Shown here: piece by piece, positions 1-13,509 of the stretch
How the letters are laid out: every line of letters begins with the position of its first letter
Position numbering within the stretch: the stretch's first letter is position 1
NCBI GenBank assembly: GCA_027625915.1
Contig: JANTQA010000015.1
Location: 9,143,001 to 9,207,000 of the forward strand
Reading direction: 5' to 3'
Length of the DNA stretch: 64,000 bases
DNA from: Anaeramoeba flamelloides
Taxonomy: Eukaryota > Metamonada > Anaeramoebidae
The notes under the pieces: generated by a model
What the model saw: the letters and a program-made list of their open reading frames with translations, nothing else
What the model was told of the DNA's origin: nothing
The model's database searches: none
Made by a program: the position numbers and the translations under genes

Positions 1-1209
1 AAACTTCATTTCAAAATCATTATCCCATTAAAAATCAAAATTTGAAAATACTTATTTTTAATAATTGAAGTTATCTATTATAAAAAAAAATTACTTTTTT
101 CGTATTAAGTTCTATACACCAGAAATATTTGTTTTTTGTCTAAAAATAAAATAAAAAAAAGTAAAAAAAAAAATAAAGAAAAATTAGAGGTATTAATTCT
201 GAAATTTAGTTTAATTTTTTTTTTGTCCTTAAAGATGAGTTAATAAAGTTGAAACTGGAAATTTTTATCTAATTTCTTCATAATGAAAATTCCTTTTACG
301 AGTGAATGTCAAATAACACAATAACTCAATTCTCGCCAGTCTGAAACTAAGTCATAAGATTAGATACCTTTATTTATTGTACAATAAAATTTGGATCTAA
401 TAGTGTTTCTTATTTCAAAGGAAATCGACTACTAAGATTAACATTTAATAGTAAAAGACATCAAATTAGAAAGTGTGGTAAGGTTACTTTCAGAATTAAA
501 ATAAACCAATATGAATGGAAATATATAGTGGTCTAAAAAACCGTGTTATCTACCTTGATTCTTTTTTAAAAATTATAACTCAAGTTTTTTTTTGTTCCAG
601 TCTATGAAGAAAACAATTTCTATATACTTTATTTAACCAAATTGAAATTTACTTTTAGGTTAGAAATTGAATTAATGTTAATAACTAAAAAAATATTAAA
701 TGATTTTGGTCCACCATCAAAACTATATCAACAGAGCCAGTATTGATAAAAAAACATTGATTAAAAGGTGAAACCTTTTATTCAAGGAATTTGAAAAAGA
801 CACATGAAGAGAATATTATCCAATAGACAACTTTATGAGTTTAAAAAAAAATAAATGAAGGATATCAATAAAAAGAAAATCTGTTTTGAAAAAAAATTGA
901 AAATGTTGAGATTTGATCGCGAAAAAATCTTTAATTTGAATAACTGAACTATTATTTTCCAAGAGTAAAAAATTATTTGGGGTTTGTCTTCATAAAACAC
1001 CATTATCACTTTCTCTTTTATTTTCATGCACCCCAAAAAATCTTGTGACTTTTAAATGGTTTATTACTTTTTCAACACATTTCGTCTTTAAAAGTGTAGG
1101 AAAGAGTATAAAAGTTTGTTTTAACTGAAAGATTGATGAAAACCATGAGATTTTTTCTTGTGCGATGTCCATCTTGAGACTCATTTTTTTTACTTTTATT
1201 TGCCGTTAA
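1..1209. other. 5' flank of the UBR gene, no gene seen
   Basis: AT-rich sequence with short homopolymer runs. No open frame here has recognisable protein similarity, and no RNA gene or clear repeat family member was found. The in-frame TAA at 1207-1209, directly before the ATG at 1210, marks the 5' limit of the UBR reading frame. Promoter elements could not be singled out from the AT background. Confidence 0.5.
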
Positions 1210-4200
1210 ATGGATTATTCTTTCCTTTTACAATCAAACAAATACGAGTCTACCAAGAAAATTCTTCAATCAAACGAATCACTATCAAGCTTTTTAACCT
1301 ATTTAGCAAAAAATTACACAACCATTGACGAGTATCTTGAATGGGTTGATTTTCTTTTGACTGCAAGTGCAAATCCAAAGGAGTTTTATCAAGAACTTAA
1401 AGAGGAAGGTAAAAAAAACTCTGGTTGTTGTAATAAATTTTGGAAGGCTGACACTTGGTTTTATGATTGTAAAACTTGTGAATTGGATTCAACATCTTGC
1501 ATTTGTATAGAATGCTTTCAAAATGGTGATCATGAGGGCCATGATTATAGATTAAAAAAAGGAAGTGTTGGGATGTGTGATTGTAAGATCAATTTAGCTT
1601 TCTTTTTTTTTTTATTTTATTTTTGTTTTTTTTTTTGTTTTGGTTCTTTTTTTTATGATTTGGATTTGTTTTTGATCTATTAAAAGTCAAAGTTTGCTTT
1701 AGTTGTGGGTTTCAAAACTAATTCGATTCTTAGATGTCTCCAAATATGACTGTATTTTTTTTTACGATCTACCATAATATTTTTGATTTTTGCATTTTTA
1801 AAAAACAAACTCAAAATCTTATTGATCTATTGGTTTTATAAAAAGACAAAGCAAAGTAGTTTTAAAAAAGTGTGATCAAAAAAGTTTTAAAAATTTCCTG
1901 AAAGGATGATACTCAAGTTTTTCAACTGTTTCTACATGCTTTTGAAAACTTTTTTGTTACATTTTATAAAAAGGAACATCAAATGAATAAAAAAATCAAG
2001 ATAATTCATTCACTCCCAAACGTTATTCACTTTCCACGGACGAACACAGTTTGTGTTTTACTTTAATTTTGTAAGACTTAAGCCTGTTTTATTCATTCTA
2101 TAGTCGATTTTGTTTTGAAAAAATCTCAAGTGTGAATGTAAACAATCACTTGACGCACCACAAAATTCAGTGAACAGTTAAACCTAACAACAAAGAAAAT
2201 AAAATACACTCGAAAATTTTGATGTAGAAAAAATCAACACCACAAAAACAAAAGAGAACAAAACAAATCAGAAAAACGTGATTCTATATTTAATTGACAC
2301 CTGTAAAAATTCAAATAATATTTACAAGGTATTAAACACATCGCGATCATGAAAAAATTTTTTTTTAAAAATTAAACATTTGTTAATTTTACACTTTTTG
2401 AAAACTTCACTTATAATAAACACTATTAGTAAATAAAAGATCTTGGATCAAAGATTATTTTTCAAGACATTTAACAATTTAAGTTGCAAAATCCAATTTT
2501 CCAGTTTCTAGAAAGATTTTTTTTCAAAATTTAATAGTAAAAAATAAAGAATAAATAATTTTTTGCTTCACAGATAAGAGTTCATTTTATTATATTTAAA
2601 AAGTATTTTAAATCTGATGAATATCTTTCAAATGGATAATGAATTATTTGGACTACTAAAGAATTATTTGTTCTTTTAAATTCTGGAAAACCGCCGTTAG
2701 CTTTTCTTGAATTTTCTGTTTATTTGGAAAATCGATAGATTTTCGTTAGGTTTTTTTTAATTTTTTAAATAAACAGAAAATTTCAAAAAAACTAGAACAC
2801 TTCACTAATAAAACAGAAAACCTCAAGAAAAGCTAGGCACTTGACGGACACTTTCGTATTTTTTTTTTGATTTTTGAAATAAACTGAAAATTTAAATCAA
2901 TTTTCAGTTTATTTCGAAAAGTAAAAAAAAAAAAACGCATTAGCCTTTCCAGTATTTAAAAGAATTGAGTAAAATCATATATTTTACCCCATTCTTTTAA
3001 ATTCTGGAAAACCTAGTCACTTAACAGGCACTGAATATTTATCATCAGTTATCCCCCCCCCTATTTGAGTTTTTTTTAAGATGATAAAAATGTTTTTCAA
3101 AACTATTAGTTATTATCTATTCAAAAAAATATCCTAAAGTTGAATTTAACGAAAATTCATTGTCACGTCCATTTAAAAAAATTTACTCCAAAATATCCAC
3201 CTCTTTTTTTCTTGACTAGATACTTTTAAAAATCATAGTATTACCAACAACAATAAATTCAACATCCTCAAGATTTTTAAGAACTGTAATGTTAATTATA
3301 TTGTAAATAAACCCTATTGACAAGGATGAAATGATAATTGAAGTACAGCCAGTTTCACTTTTAAGACACAAACTTTCAACAAAATTTAATTCACAAAAAA
3401 AATCTCAAATTAAGGAACAAAATCAAAATTTAGAAAAAAAAGTTTAAAAGCATTTGTCTCAATTTCAAAAAATCAAAATTTAAAAAAAAATATAATGATA
3501 TCTTATTTTGTTTTGTATTTCCAAAGGGATTAAATTTCTTCCATTTGAAACGAATTGTTTTTTTTTAGTGCAAACTTGATTAAATTCAATTTAATCCAAG
3601 CCGTGGTTATTGCATAATAATCTATATTTAACAGCATAAGGATATTGTAATATTCTTTCTGTATAAATAACTCATTTTAAAAAATGAATAAAATGAAAAA
3701 AAAAATCTTCGAGATCTCAAAATGCATCAAAGAGAGACAGTTCAAAACTAACATAGTTGTTTTAAAAATTATAATTCATAGCGATTCAAATTGAAAATTG
3801 AGTGTCGCTTTTTTGCTTTTTTTTTTGAAAATTTTCCTTTTTTTTTTGTTGATTTTTGGAAATCGATAATAACTAACACGCTGATTTGTTTTTGATTATT
3901 ATTAGGCACTCTTAAAAATCACCAATTTTTTTTTTTTGCAATTCCAAAAAACTATTTTTCACCTTAATTATTCTACCTTCAATTGTGGTTTTTTCTTTCA
4001 TTTTTTTTGAAATGATTAATTAATAATGCTTTTATATCAAAAAAATTTAAATTGAAGGATATTTTAATTTATTAAAAAGTCTTTATTGTCTAATTTAAAT
4101 AAAATAATTAAATAAAATAAAATAATTAAATAAAATAAAATAATTAAATAAATAGGCGGCGACGTGCAATCTTGGAAACCATCTGGGTTTTGCAAATATC

Positions 4201-6573
4201 ACAAAGGACCACCAAAGCACCCTGAGAATTTACTTGAAAGGGAGTTTAGAAAAAGATTTGAACTCATTTTGCCAAATATTCTTCAATTATTAAATGAAAA
4301 AATAAAAGAAAGGGTGGATAATGCAAAAAAAGCATGTTATTCTCAAAAAAACCGATTATCGAAAGCAGAACTACATCTATTTGTTTCTAAATTTTTAAAG
4401 ATTTATGATAACCCAACAGAAGACACGATTAAATTAATAAAATTTTTAGAAATATTAAATATTGGGGGCGCGGGTACAAGAAGAATAGGTAGTAAGATTA
4501 TGAATGAATATCACCCAACATTAATTATTAAAAATTTAAATGAAGAGAACAAAAGTGGGGAAAATAAGGAAAATAAGACACATAAATTTAAAAAAAAAAA
4601 ATCTTTTTTATATAATTTTATGAAATATGCAAATTATGAAAGAGGAAAATTTTTTAATACAATAAGAAGTTTTTTTTATAAAATGATCATTGATCCAGAA
4701 TTTAAATTCCATTTTACAGTAAATTATTTAAAATTGTTTCCAAAAATGATGTACCGAATCACAATTTATGCCAATTCGACAAAAGAATTAACTGAATTTT
4801 CTGTTCAATTATTTACTGTCCCAGCAACTGTTGATAAATTGTGTATGGAATACAATTATTTAGAAATATTTTTTCATACCATCATTAAAATTATGGAATT
4901 TGCGATGATTCCTGATCCAAACAATTCAAATTTAAAAATATTGGATCCCAAGCATTTCATAATTAGAGAAAGGAAATTATTTCGAATTCTGAAGGATTTA
5001 AGGTTTGTGTTTACTAATGTTTGGGTTTGTCAATACATATTAATCAAAAAAACACAAATATTTGAATTATTTTTAACATTTTATTCAATGTTTCAAGCAA
5101 ATGATCAAATTAAAAAAATTGTTATAATGCCTGAGGAATTTTATGAAGATAACCTTTCTCATAAAATTTATTACTTAGATTACCATTCATATATAATTAA
5201 TAATTTACTTGTTAAAGGGCTACTATGTGGCGAAGAGGAAATAGATAAATCAATGAGAAATATAAATGAAATTCAATTTTTAACCATTACAAACTCTATA
5301 TTTCAGAAATTTGTCAATTTAATAAATCTAATAATGAAATTTATTTTAAATTGGGAAAATAATTTACCCGCAAGCAATAATGATTTGAAAGAAAAGTTTT
5401 TTTTATTAAACAATTCTTTATCAAATAATATTAATAATTATTTATATAAAATTTTTGATTTTAATTATGCAAATAATAGTATTTCTTTTCATTATCCACT
5501 TCATAGGCTGCTAGGTTTATTTCTTTCAACAATTTTAAAAATAAGTAATAATGATTCGAAAGCAATAAATTTAAAATCAATATTTAATAATTCAATTTTA
5601 AATAAGAATATAGAAGAAAATGATTTTGATAGATACAACAATGATAACAATGACGACGACGATGATGATGATGATGAGAGAATAATGGAAATGGAAATAA
5701 AGGAAGAAATGGGGATGGAAATAGAAAAGGAAGATAAAGAAGAAAAAGAAGAAAAAGAAGAAATTAAAGTGGATGAAAAAGATGAAAAAGTAAAATGTAA
5801 ATTTCACAAAAATTCTATTAATTTTTTACCAATTATGATTCATGTTATAAGAATTCAATCCATTTTTTCAGAAATTAGATTAAATTTATGGAAAAAAAAT
5901 GGAGAATCAATTGTGAAGCATGAATACTTATATAGATCAACATTTTTAAATCGAAATCCTGTTGATTATGATTTATTTTTATTGCAAGTAGGAATAATTT
6001 TGATGAAACCAGAATCATTTTTATTAAATTGTTTAAATGAATTTAAACTTCTTGATTATATTACACTTGGTAAACCAGAAACTTTTCAAATTGGGAATGA
6101 ATATAATAATGAAGATGATAAAACTAGTATTGAGGAGGGCGATGATGATGAGGATGATGATGGTGATGATGAGGGTAATAATAATGATGTTAGTACTCTT
6201 CTAAATCATATCAATAATTTAATTGATGTTAATCATACTAATTATCTTAATAACCGTGGTACAAATATTAATATTTTTCTAAACCACCTTAATGAACTTA
6301 TTAATTATCGTGAAAATCTTCATACGTTTATAAATCATATGAATAATGTCATTAATAATGACAATGATAATGATAACAATATTAATGACAATAATAATAA
6401 TGATAATAATAACAACAATGACAATAATACTAATACTACTAATAATAATACTAATACTACTGATAATAATACTAATACTACTAATAATAATACCAATACT
6501 GATATTAATATTAATAATACCAATAATAATATCCTTCCTAATAATAATAATATTAACAACAACAACAACAATG

Positions 6574-6638
<65 letters not shown>

Positions 6639-9600
6639 GACAGAAAAATAATTGACGAAATTTTACATGAAAAAACCCTAATAACAGTAAACTTTTTAAG
6701 ATTGATTATTAAGTTATTATGTGAAAGGAAAAATACATCAATAATGACTGCAAAAGAAAAAATAAAAAGAGAAATTATACATATTTTAGCGATTAAACCA
6801 CACATGTTTTCTTCAATATTAAAATTATTACCTGATGAGTTAATAAACAAAGTTGATGAAAAGGCCATTGAAGAAATTATTTTTGAGGTGGCTCATCATA
6901 TTAACAAAAATAAAAATATTATTTCTTTAAAAAATGAATATTGGGAATGCTTTGAAGGGAATTACTACCCATATTATAGTGTTGAACATACGCAATTATC
7001 TGAAGAGAATTATTATAAATATTTAGAAATTGAAAATAAAAATCGCTCAAAAGAAAAACAATTATTAAAAATCCAACCTTTACCAATTTATAAAAAAACT
7101 TTAGATAGTTTTAAAAAGTTGCCAAAAATTATTAATAATCATTTATTTCATCAAATATTATTTACTTTGTTATATGATTCAGTTCACAGGGAAGGGATCT
7201 ATAATGAGGAATTGTTAGAAGTTATATTGCATTGTATTTATTTGATTTTAACAATACCGTATAATCACAAAATTGAAAGTTTTAAGATGAATGATAAAGA
7301 GACTTTTAACAATAACGAAAATGATTATATATATACGTTAAAAAATAAGAATAATTCTTTCAATGATATACAGTTCCCGCATTCAACAAATTTTTTTATA
7401 AATTCAACACATGACATTCAAACATTAAACGGGGAATATAATTTTATTTCCTTATTAATAATTATATTTCAAGATGAAAAAAGAAAAAATTTTCATTTAT
7501 TAATTAAAAATATTTTCAACATTTTGACCAAATCAAATGATAAATGTAAAAAATATATTCTGAACAAATTTGGGAATATCCTAAATATTAGCAATGATGA
7601 AAAAAAAAGAAAAAAGATTAGAAAAAAGAAAAAGATTAATAAGAGAGAAACAAAAAAGGATGATGGAAGAAATGAACATCAAAAAAAAAAATTTATTAAA
7701 AAAAATGTTTAATGAAAATGAAAAAAATGGAAACGATAAAGAGAAAGAAAGTAATGAAGATGACGAAAAGGAAGTGGGTACTTTTGAAACTAAATTTAAT
7801 TCAAATAACGAAAAAAAACAAAAATTTTCTACTTCATTAAAAGATCAAGAATATTCTCATTTGTCTTTTGATGAGCATTGTAAATATTTGGCTTGTTCAC
7901 TTTGCCATGAAACATTATCTAATTCTACAGAAAAGTCAATGGGATTAATGGCATTTATTACTGAACAAAATCAAATAATAAAAAAAGCAACATTCGGTAT
8001 TGAAGATTTATTTTGTTTGGGTAGATCACATCTAATTCATGTCGAATGTTATCAACAATATTTTAATAATTTGGTCAAAAGAGAATATGATCAGCAATGG
8101 TATGAAGGAATGGGAATAATAAATTTATCAAAATTTGAATTTTTAAATCCAGTAGATAGAAATTTGGTAAATACTATCATTCCGTTAATCATTTTTCCAA
8201 ACAATGAATTGAATGAGAAGGGTAATATTAATAAAGATGTTAAGAACAATATAATTGATCATAATAATATTGTTGGAAATGAAAATGTAAATGAAAATGA
8301 AAAATTTAATCTTAATAAAAATAATGATGATAATAATGGAGATAAGTTCGAAAAGGACAAAGTAAATGAAAAAAAGAAGAAAGGGGGTGGCACTGAAAAT
8401 AATGCAAATGTGGAAGAGGGTGGAAGAGAATATATAAATCAAAATGGTAATGAAAGAGAAATAGAAATTGATGTTGAAGAAGTCAATGAAAACGAAATTT
8501 TAAACGAAAAAATTAAAATAAAATTAACTATGAATTTTAAGAAAGATCTATTTAAAAATTCAATAAAAAATTTAACATATTATATAAAAGGGGATATAAA
8601 ATTAAAATCACAGTCGATCTTAAAAAATGATGATTTATTTGAAACAATAAATTCCTTTATTGGTAGACTAGGGATGATAAAATCAGATAAATCAATTTTG
8701 GATCCCGAAGAAACAGAAAATGGATTTTTTACATTGATCAATTTATTTGCGAATACCATGACAAGTTTTGAATTATTAACTAGGATTGAAGAGAATTCGA
8801 AGTTAAACTCTGTAAATCGGTTTTTATTGCAAGCTTTATTGAGGAACTGTATCATATTCGGTAAAAGAAATTTCAATAATAAAAATATTAATTCGAATAT
8901 TAAAAGGGAAATTTGGGATTTTATCATAAATTGTATTCCAACAGAAAATTTTTCGAATCTTTACAATATTAATTTATTTAATTTAGCAATTCAAATTTAC
9001 TGTCTGTTATCAAATGAAATTACGAATAAAAAATTGTTTTTCCATATAATTAGATTAATATTGCCCCTTTTTTTACTTCAGATAATTAAAAAACTAGGCT
9101 TTATGAAAATACAAAATGAAAACAAGCAATTAAATGATCTTAACACTTTAAATTTTCAAAAAACAGATATTGTTAGCATACAAAATTATTTAATACCTTT
9201 TTTAAGATCTTTATTACTTTTTTATTTGGCTTGTATAAAGCAAAAAAATAATAACTCTATACCATTAGATTTGTTTGATTATGACAACTATCAAACTTTA
9301 TGTAAATTGTTAAAGTTGCCAACCGATTTTCAATTAATTTTAAAATCAGAGATTTTAATTGAAATTTATAATAAATGGGAACAACAGGATAGCCAAAATA
9401 ATGCAATTCAATTAAAACGATTAGTACCAATAAAAAAATTCCATTTATTTCTGGATTTACCTGAAAAATATATCGATCTGTTTCATACAGTCCAAAAAAT
9501 CCAATATAGACCCAAAAAAATAGCAATATGCCTACTGACTGGAGAAATATTAAAAATAAATTCGAAAGAGAGTTGCCCATATAATTCAGTGAGAAAACAT

Positions 9601-9873
9601 TGTATACAAATGGGTGGGCATGGGTTATGTCTTGCTATAACTGGCGACTCAGCGTCAGGAATATTGCTATGTGATCCAGCTTTAGGAATAATAAAAATAA
9701 ATGGTTTCTACTTGGATAAATGGAATGAACCAGATCGTGGTCTCAGGCGTGGTGGTAAGTTGCTTTTCAATAAAAATAAATTTATTGATCTCTTAATTTC
9801 ATATTTTAACCATGAATTAATAGATAAAATTACTGTAAAAAAAAAAAGAAGAAGAAATAATTTATTATTATAA
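1210..9873 (+). CDS. UBR-box N-recognin (UBR1/UBR2/UBR3-like E3 ubiquitin ligase), three exons
   Basis: Large N-degron pathway protein of the UBR1/UBR2/UBR3 family, which binds destabilising N-terminal residues and ubiquitinates substrates in cytosol or nucleus. Proposed exons are 1210-1582, 4156-7545 and 7592-9873 (2014 aa). An in-frame TAA sits immediately before the ATG. Splicing 1582 to 4156 rebuilds a Cys codon (T|GC) and yields an intact UBR box at about residues 73-142 with the signature CDCGD and its Cys/His zinc ligands. A helical middle region follows (SVQLFTVP motif typical of UBR proteins), then an acidic tract (about 620-673) and an Asn/Asp-rich tract (about 780-953). Exon 3 opens with a charged helix, then a RING-like region (C1356, C1359, H1404, C1407) and a C-terminal UBR-family domain ending in the conserved GLRRG. 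The last RING zinc pair is missing: the expected CPLC-like motif reads NPVD at 1440-1443. No ClpS-like domain was recognised. The 46-nt second intron is inferred from a frame change; a homopolymer indel is the alternative. Identity is secure, exon 2/3 joining less so. Confidence 0.9.
2670..3035. repeat. Modular nested-hairpin repeat, locus 1
   Basis: Contains the two hairpin arms seen elsewhere: an arm reading TTCTTTTAAATTCTGGAAAA with its inverted partner (2945-3012), and an arm built on AAATAAACAGAAAATTT with inverse partners (2707-2925). Junction strings GTTAGG, CTAGAACACTTCA and CTAGGCACTTGACGG recur at the other loci. It lies in the first UBR intron. Confidence 0.7.
3344..3450. mobile_element. 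Half copy of the 200-bp palindromic TA-flanked MITE (family A)
   Basis: Begins TACAGCCAGTTTCACTTTT and continues with the arm containing ACAAACTTTCAAC and ATCTCAAATTAAGG, as in the full copies. The inverted right half is absent, so this is a truncated copy inside the UBR intron. Confidence 0.7.
4096..4150. repeat. AT-only tandem repeat before a 3' splice site
   Basis: About three copies of an 18-19-bp unit containing AATAAAATAATTAAAT run up to the AATAG acceptor at 4155. The acceptor therefore lacks any pyrimidine tract. Confidence 0.75.
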
Positions 9874-10194
9874 TAAATTTTGTTATCAAATTGTCTTAAT
9901 AAAAAATAGAGAATAAAAAAATTTTTTATTTATTTTTTTTTTTTTTTCAATTGAATTATTTTTACAATAAAATAATATCCGATTTTTAAGAAAAGACGTT
10001 ACCCATTGAATTTAATTCATATTTAGATTGTTTTTATATGAGGATACGTAATAATTAGTTTTAGTTTTTATTTTTTGATAAGGATTTTTTCTTCAAATAT
10101 TTATTTAATTTATGTTAAAGTCTATTTTACAAATGCTTTAAGATATTGAATTACATCATACTCATTAATCTTTTTCAATTCATGCTTAAATACT

Positions 10195-10760
10195 AAATTA
10201 AAAACTAAACTAAAATTCAAAATTTTTGAAAAAGTTAAAATGGTTAAAGGGTTAACATTATAATACAATTTCATTCAAATTGGAAATAATTTTGATTTTT
10301 GGAAAATATGAAAATCAATTTTCCATCTTTTAGTTTTTTTGTTTTCATTCCATTTTTTGAATTGTTTAACTTGTTTCTTGAGATCGGAATATTTTTTCAA
10401 AGGTTGATATTAGCTAAAAGTTGAGTTGTTTCCAAATATAAGAACTCAAATTAAATTAATTGGGAGTATCTAACAATTTGATCGATAAATATTCCTAATA
10501 GAATTTTTACAAATTTAGCAATGGGATTTTTTGTTTTGCTCTCTCCAAAATTTTTAACAGGTTCTTCATTTATTAGTATTGATAATTATTTATTAATTGT
10601 TTTGTGAGTGTTATAATTCATAATTTATTATTAACATTCTTATTAATGAATGGTTCTAATTTAGTATTTCTTCAAGAATATATTGAATAAGATTGTTTTT
10701 TTTTTTCGAAAATGTGAATCTGGATTTGTTGAAAATTTTGAATTTTCGTTTCTATATACA
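10195..10760 (+). repeat. Dispersed repeat family D, full-length-like copy
   Basis: Recognised by ordered landmarks shared with five other sites: CAAATTGGAAATAATTTTGA, a TTTTAGTTTTT / GTTTTCATT stretch, a TTGATATTAGCTAAAAGTTG block, TATCTAACAATTTGATCGAT, and TTTTGCTCTCTCCAAAATTT. Other copies lie near 22790 (-), 24925 (+), 25961 (-), 28700 (+) and 52500 (+, partial). No coding capacity is seen. Confidence 0.7.
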
Positions 10761-10964
10761 AAAAACTTTTTAATAAAAGAAAATTAAACTTTTAATATTT
10801 TTGAAATTTTATTTTCCCAAATTTCTTTTTCAATTCTTTGAAATCCTTCCTCTTTTTTACAACAAGTAAAGTGATTATATGTGTTGATAAATGTGTCGAA
10901 AATTATGTTATTACTTGATAAATTTTTCCTAAATTGGTCTTATTCAAATTTGAACTTTTTTTGA

Positions 10965-11345
10965 TTAGATCTTGAACCTAATGAAAAGATGGGGGTGTTA
11001 ATGGGGTGATTTAAAGCCAACTGAGGAAAAATGAAACTAATGTAACTAAATGAAATGAATAGAAGTTTCATATGATCTGACCAGTTAGTAAATAAGCTGA
11101 GTTTTTAAATTGACCAATCGGGGTATTGTAAAAAGTTTTTGTGATAAAAGGTATGTGGGAAACTTACAAAAATATATTAATAAAATATAAATTAAATAAA
11201 AAAAGAAAAAACAAAAAAAAATCCTTATTCTTCTAAACTTAGTAGCATTATAGATTTATTCGATCTACAAAGTTTACATTTAAAATTTAAAAAAGTAATA
11301 TATTTCTTTTGATAACTAGTTGTTCAAATATTTTTATTATTTTAT
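10965..11345 (+). repeat. Dispersed repeat family E, diverged copy
   Basis: Aligns by eye with 21015-21500 and 50375-50900 through a TTGAACCTAATGAAAAGATG-like start, GGGAAACTTACAAAAA, an A-rich middle, and a right part with GCATTATAGATTTATTCGAT and AGTTGTTCAAATATTT. It is the most diverged of the three. Confidence 0.55.
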
Positions 11346-11636
11346 TTAAAAACTAATTATAATGGTGATGCAGTACTTTTTGAGACGAAATTCAACAACC
11401 ATTAAACCCTTTCAATACTTGGGCTAAAAACTCTTTTGAATTGTGTTTTTTACTTTTTTTTCTATAATTTTTTTTTAATCTCTTTTATTTCTAACTTTAG
11501 TTTCTCTTTTTCTTATCTTTGCTTCAATATTTTTTTTTCTTTTCATTTTTTTAAAAAAGCTATCTTAGATGTATAACTATACCTATATTTAAATTAGAAA
11601 AAAAAATCATAAATTTTAATCTAGAAAATCAGAAGG

Positions 11637-11735
11637 CTCCTAGGTTTTTTTATTTAATTTGAGAAATAAACTGAAATTTTATTTAGTTTTCAGTTTATTT
11701 ATCTATTTAAAAAAGACAACTAACAATAAATATGG
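11637..11735. repeat. Modular hairpin repeat, locus 2 (single hairpin)
   Basis: CTCCTAGGTTTTTTTATTTA is followed by GAAATAAACTGAAATTTT and the inverse AGTTTTCAGTTTATTTAT, an isolated copy of the AAATAAACAG hairpin module. Confidence 0.55.
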
Positions 11736-13509
11736 AGAAATATTGTCCATTCGCCTGCCCTCAATACAGGGGACAAAAAATAAAATTGTTTATTACTCTA
11801 ATTTTTTCAAATTATCGATTTCATTGATTTTCATCTTGAATTTACAAATTTTAGAAAATCTATTAATTATCAATGAAACAAAACAAATTTTCAACAATTT
11901 ATTTGAGCAAAGATTATAGTAATTTCAAATTTTTTAATTGATAAATTAATAAAATAAAGATAGAGTAATTCTAAAAAGATATGATAAAAATTGTCAATAT
12001 TATACACTAATTAAAAACTAGTGAATGTCCGAAAATCTTAAATTAAAAAAACAAATTTATTCATTTCTGTCCAAGAACAGCTAGTAATTAAATCTTATTA
12101 ATAATTTACTAAGAGGGTATTCTAATAATATAAAAACCTCAATACCAAAAATTAAACCAAAAACCAATAAAAAAAAGTGAATGATAGTTTTTGAATGATC
12201 ACTGCGTATTTTTACTTCTTCATATTTCAATAAAAATGGTTAACAAGAGATTTTTTACTAAAAATTAAATTCTTTTTAAAAGATATTAAGAGCCTCAATT
12301 TTCAAAGGGTTTATTGGTATTTTCAAAGATCTTTATTTTTACAGTATAATCTCTCTACAAATAAAAAACTAAAAAAAAAAAGATATTTTTTTTAATTATA
12401 AAATTTTTCATTTTTTATTTCACAAAAATGTTTAAAGTTAAATTATTGAGTTAACAGTTCAATTTGCATTAATATTAGATTTTTTCTACAAATTTTACTG
12501 TTTTTTTAAAAAAAATTGTCTTTTACGAATCTTGGTATATAATAAAAAAAAAACAAGTTTAAAAAGTTATCAACTGTCAAAAAATATTTTTAAAGATCTG
12601 GATTAATTGAGATTTAAAAATTTAATATTCAAAAAGATTTTTTTTAAATTTTTATTAATAACAAAAATTAAAATATTTTTTTTTGGTTATGAAGATTATT
12701 GTTTATCTTTGAATAATATTATAAAGTTATATATTTATATATTATGTGTGTGTATGTATGTGTTGTCTGTATCGAAAGAAAGAATTGGTTTGTAAATAAA
12801 AAAAAATAATTGATCAATTTTAATTCAATAATACCAGATTTGACTGCTAAATCATCACTTTAAATTATTTAATAAATTTAGTATAAAATTTGAAAAAAAA
12901 ATACACATTCTGAAAAAAAGATACATTTATTAAGAGAATTTTCTAATATTTTTTTGAAAATGGTGGCGTGTCTTTTGATATAGATATTTCAATTCTTAAT
13001 TGTTTTAATATAATCTACATGTCGTATATAATCCTAATAATCAATAATATCTTAGAAAGATCACAAATCACAATATACAATAAAATCTCGATAATTACGA
13101 AAAAAAATTCTGATAAATACCATTATATCTTCATAAAAATTGAATATCAATATATTGGTTGATTGATTTTGGGTCAAGTTATATGCTTTTGTTAAAAAAA
13201 AATTATTTGATCAAAACAACAGATCTTCAAAAAACTATATTATTAAAAAAAAAAAAAAAAAATTAATTACATTTGGTATCAGATTAAAATATTTATTTGT
13301 ATTTTACTTTGAATTGGTGAAAAAAATTGATATTAATCCTTTTGATCAACAAAAATAATAACCAAAGAAAATTAATGGTTTACTAATTCTATTGTGGAAT
13401 TATAAATTTTTAAGAATAAAAATTTATCTAAAGTAGCCAACTCTTTACATTTTTTAAACCATGTACTTTGAAAAAAATATTTTCTTCATTCGAAGAAACC
13501 TGTAAGTGA

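Larger units (their letters stand above)
1583..4155 (+). other. 2.6-kb intron splitting the UBR box
   Basis: The donor GTAAGA at 1583 and acceptor TAG at 4153-4155 are fixed by exact reconstruction of the UBR box. The intron holds a nested palindrome array (about 2670-3035), a half copy of the 200-bp TA-flanked MITE (from 3344), and a short AT-only tandem repeat (about 4096-4150) abutting the 3' splice site. No ORF of interest is seen. Confidence 0.88.

Noticed and set aside
6335-6868. Minus-strand and other-frame open frames over the Asn-rich part of the UBR gene
   Set aside because: Shadows of an AAT/GAT repeat tract; leucine/serine runs with no independent support.
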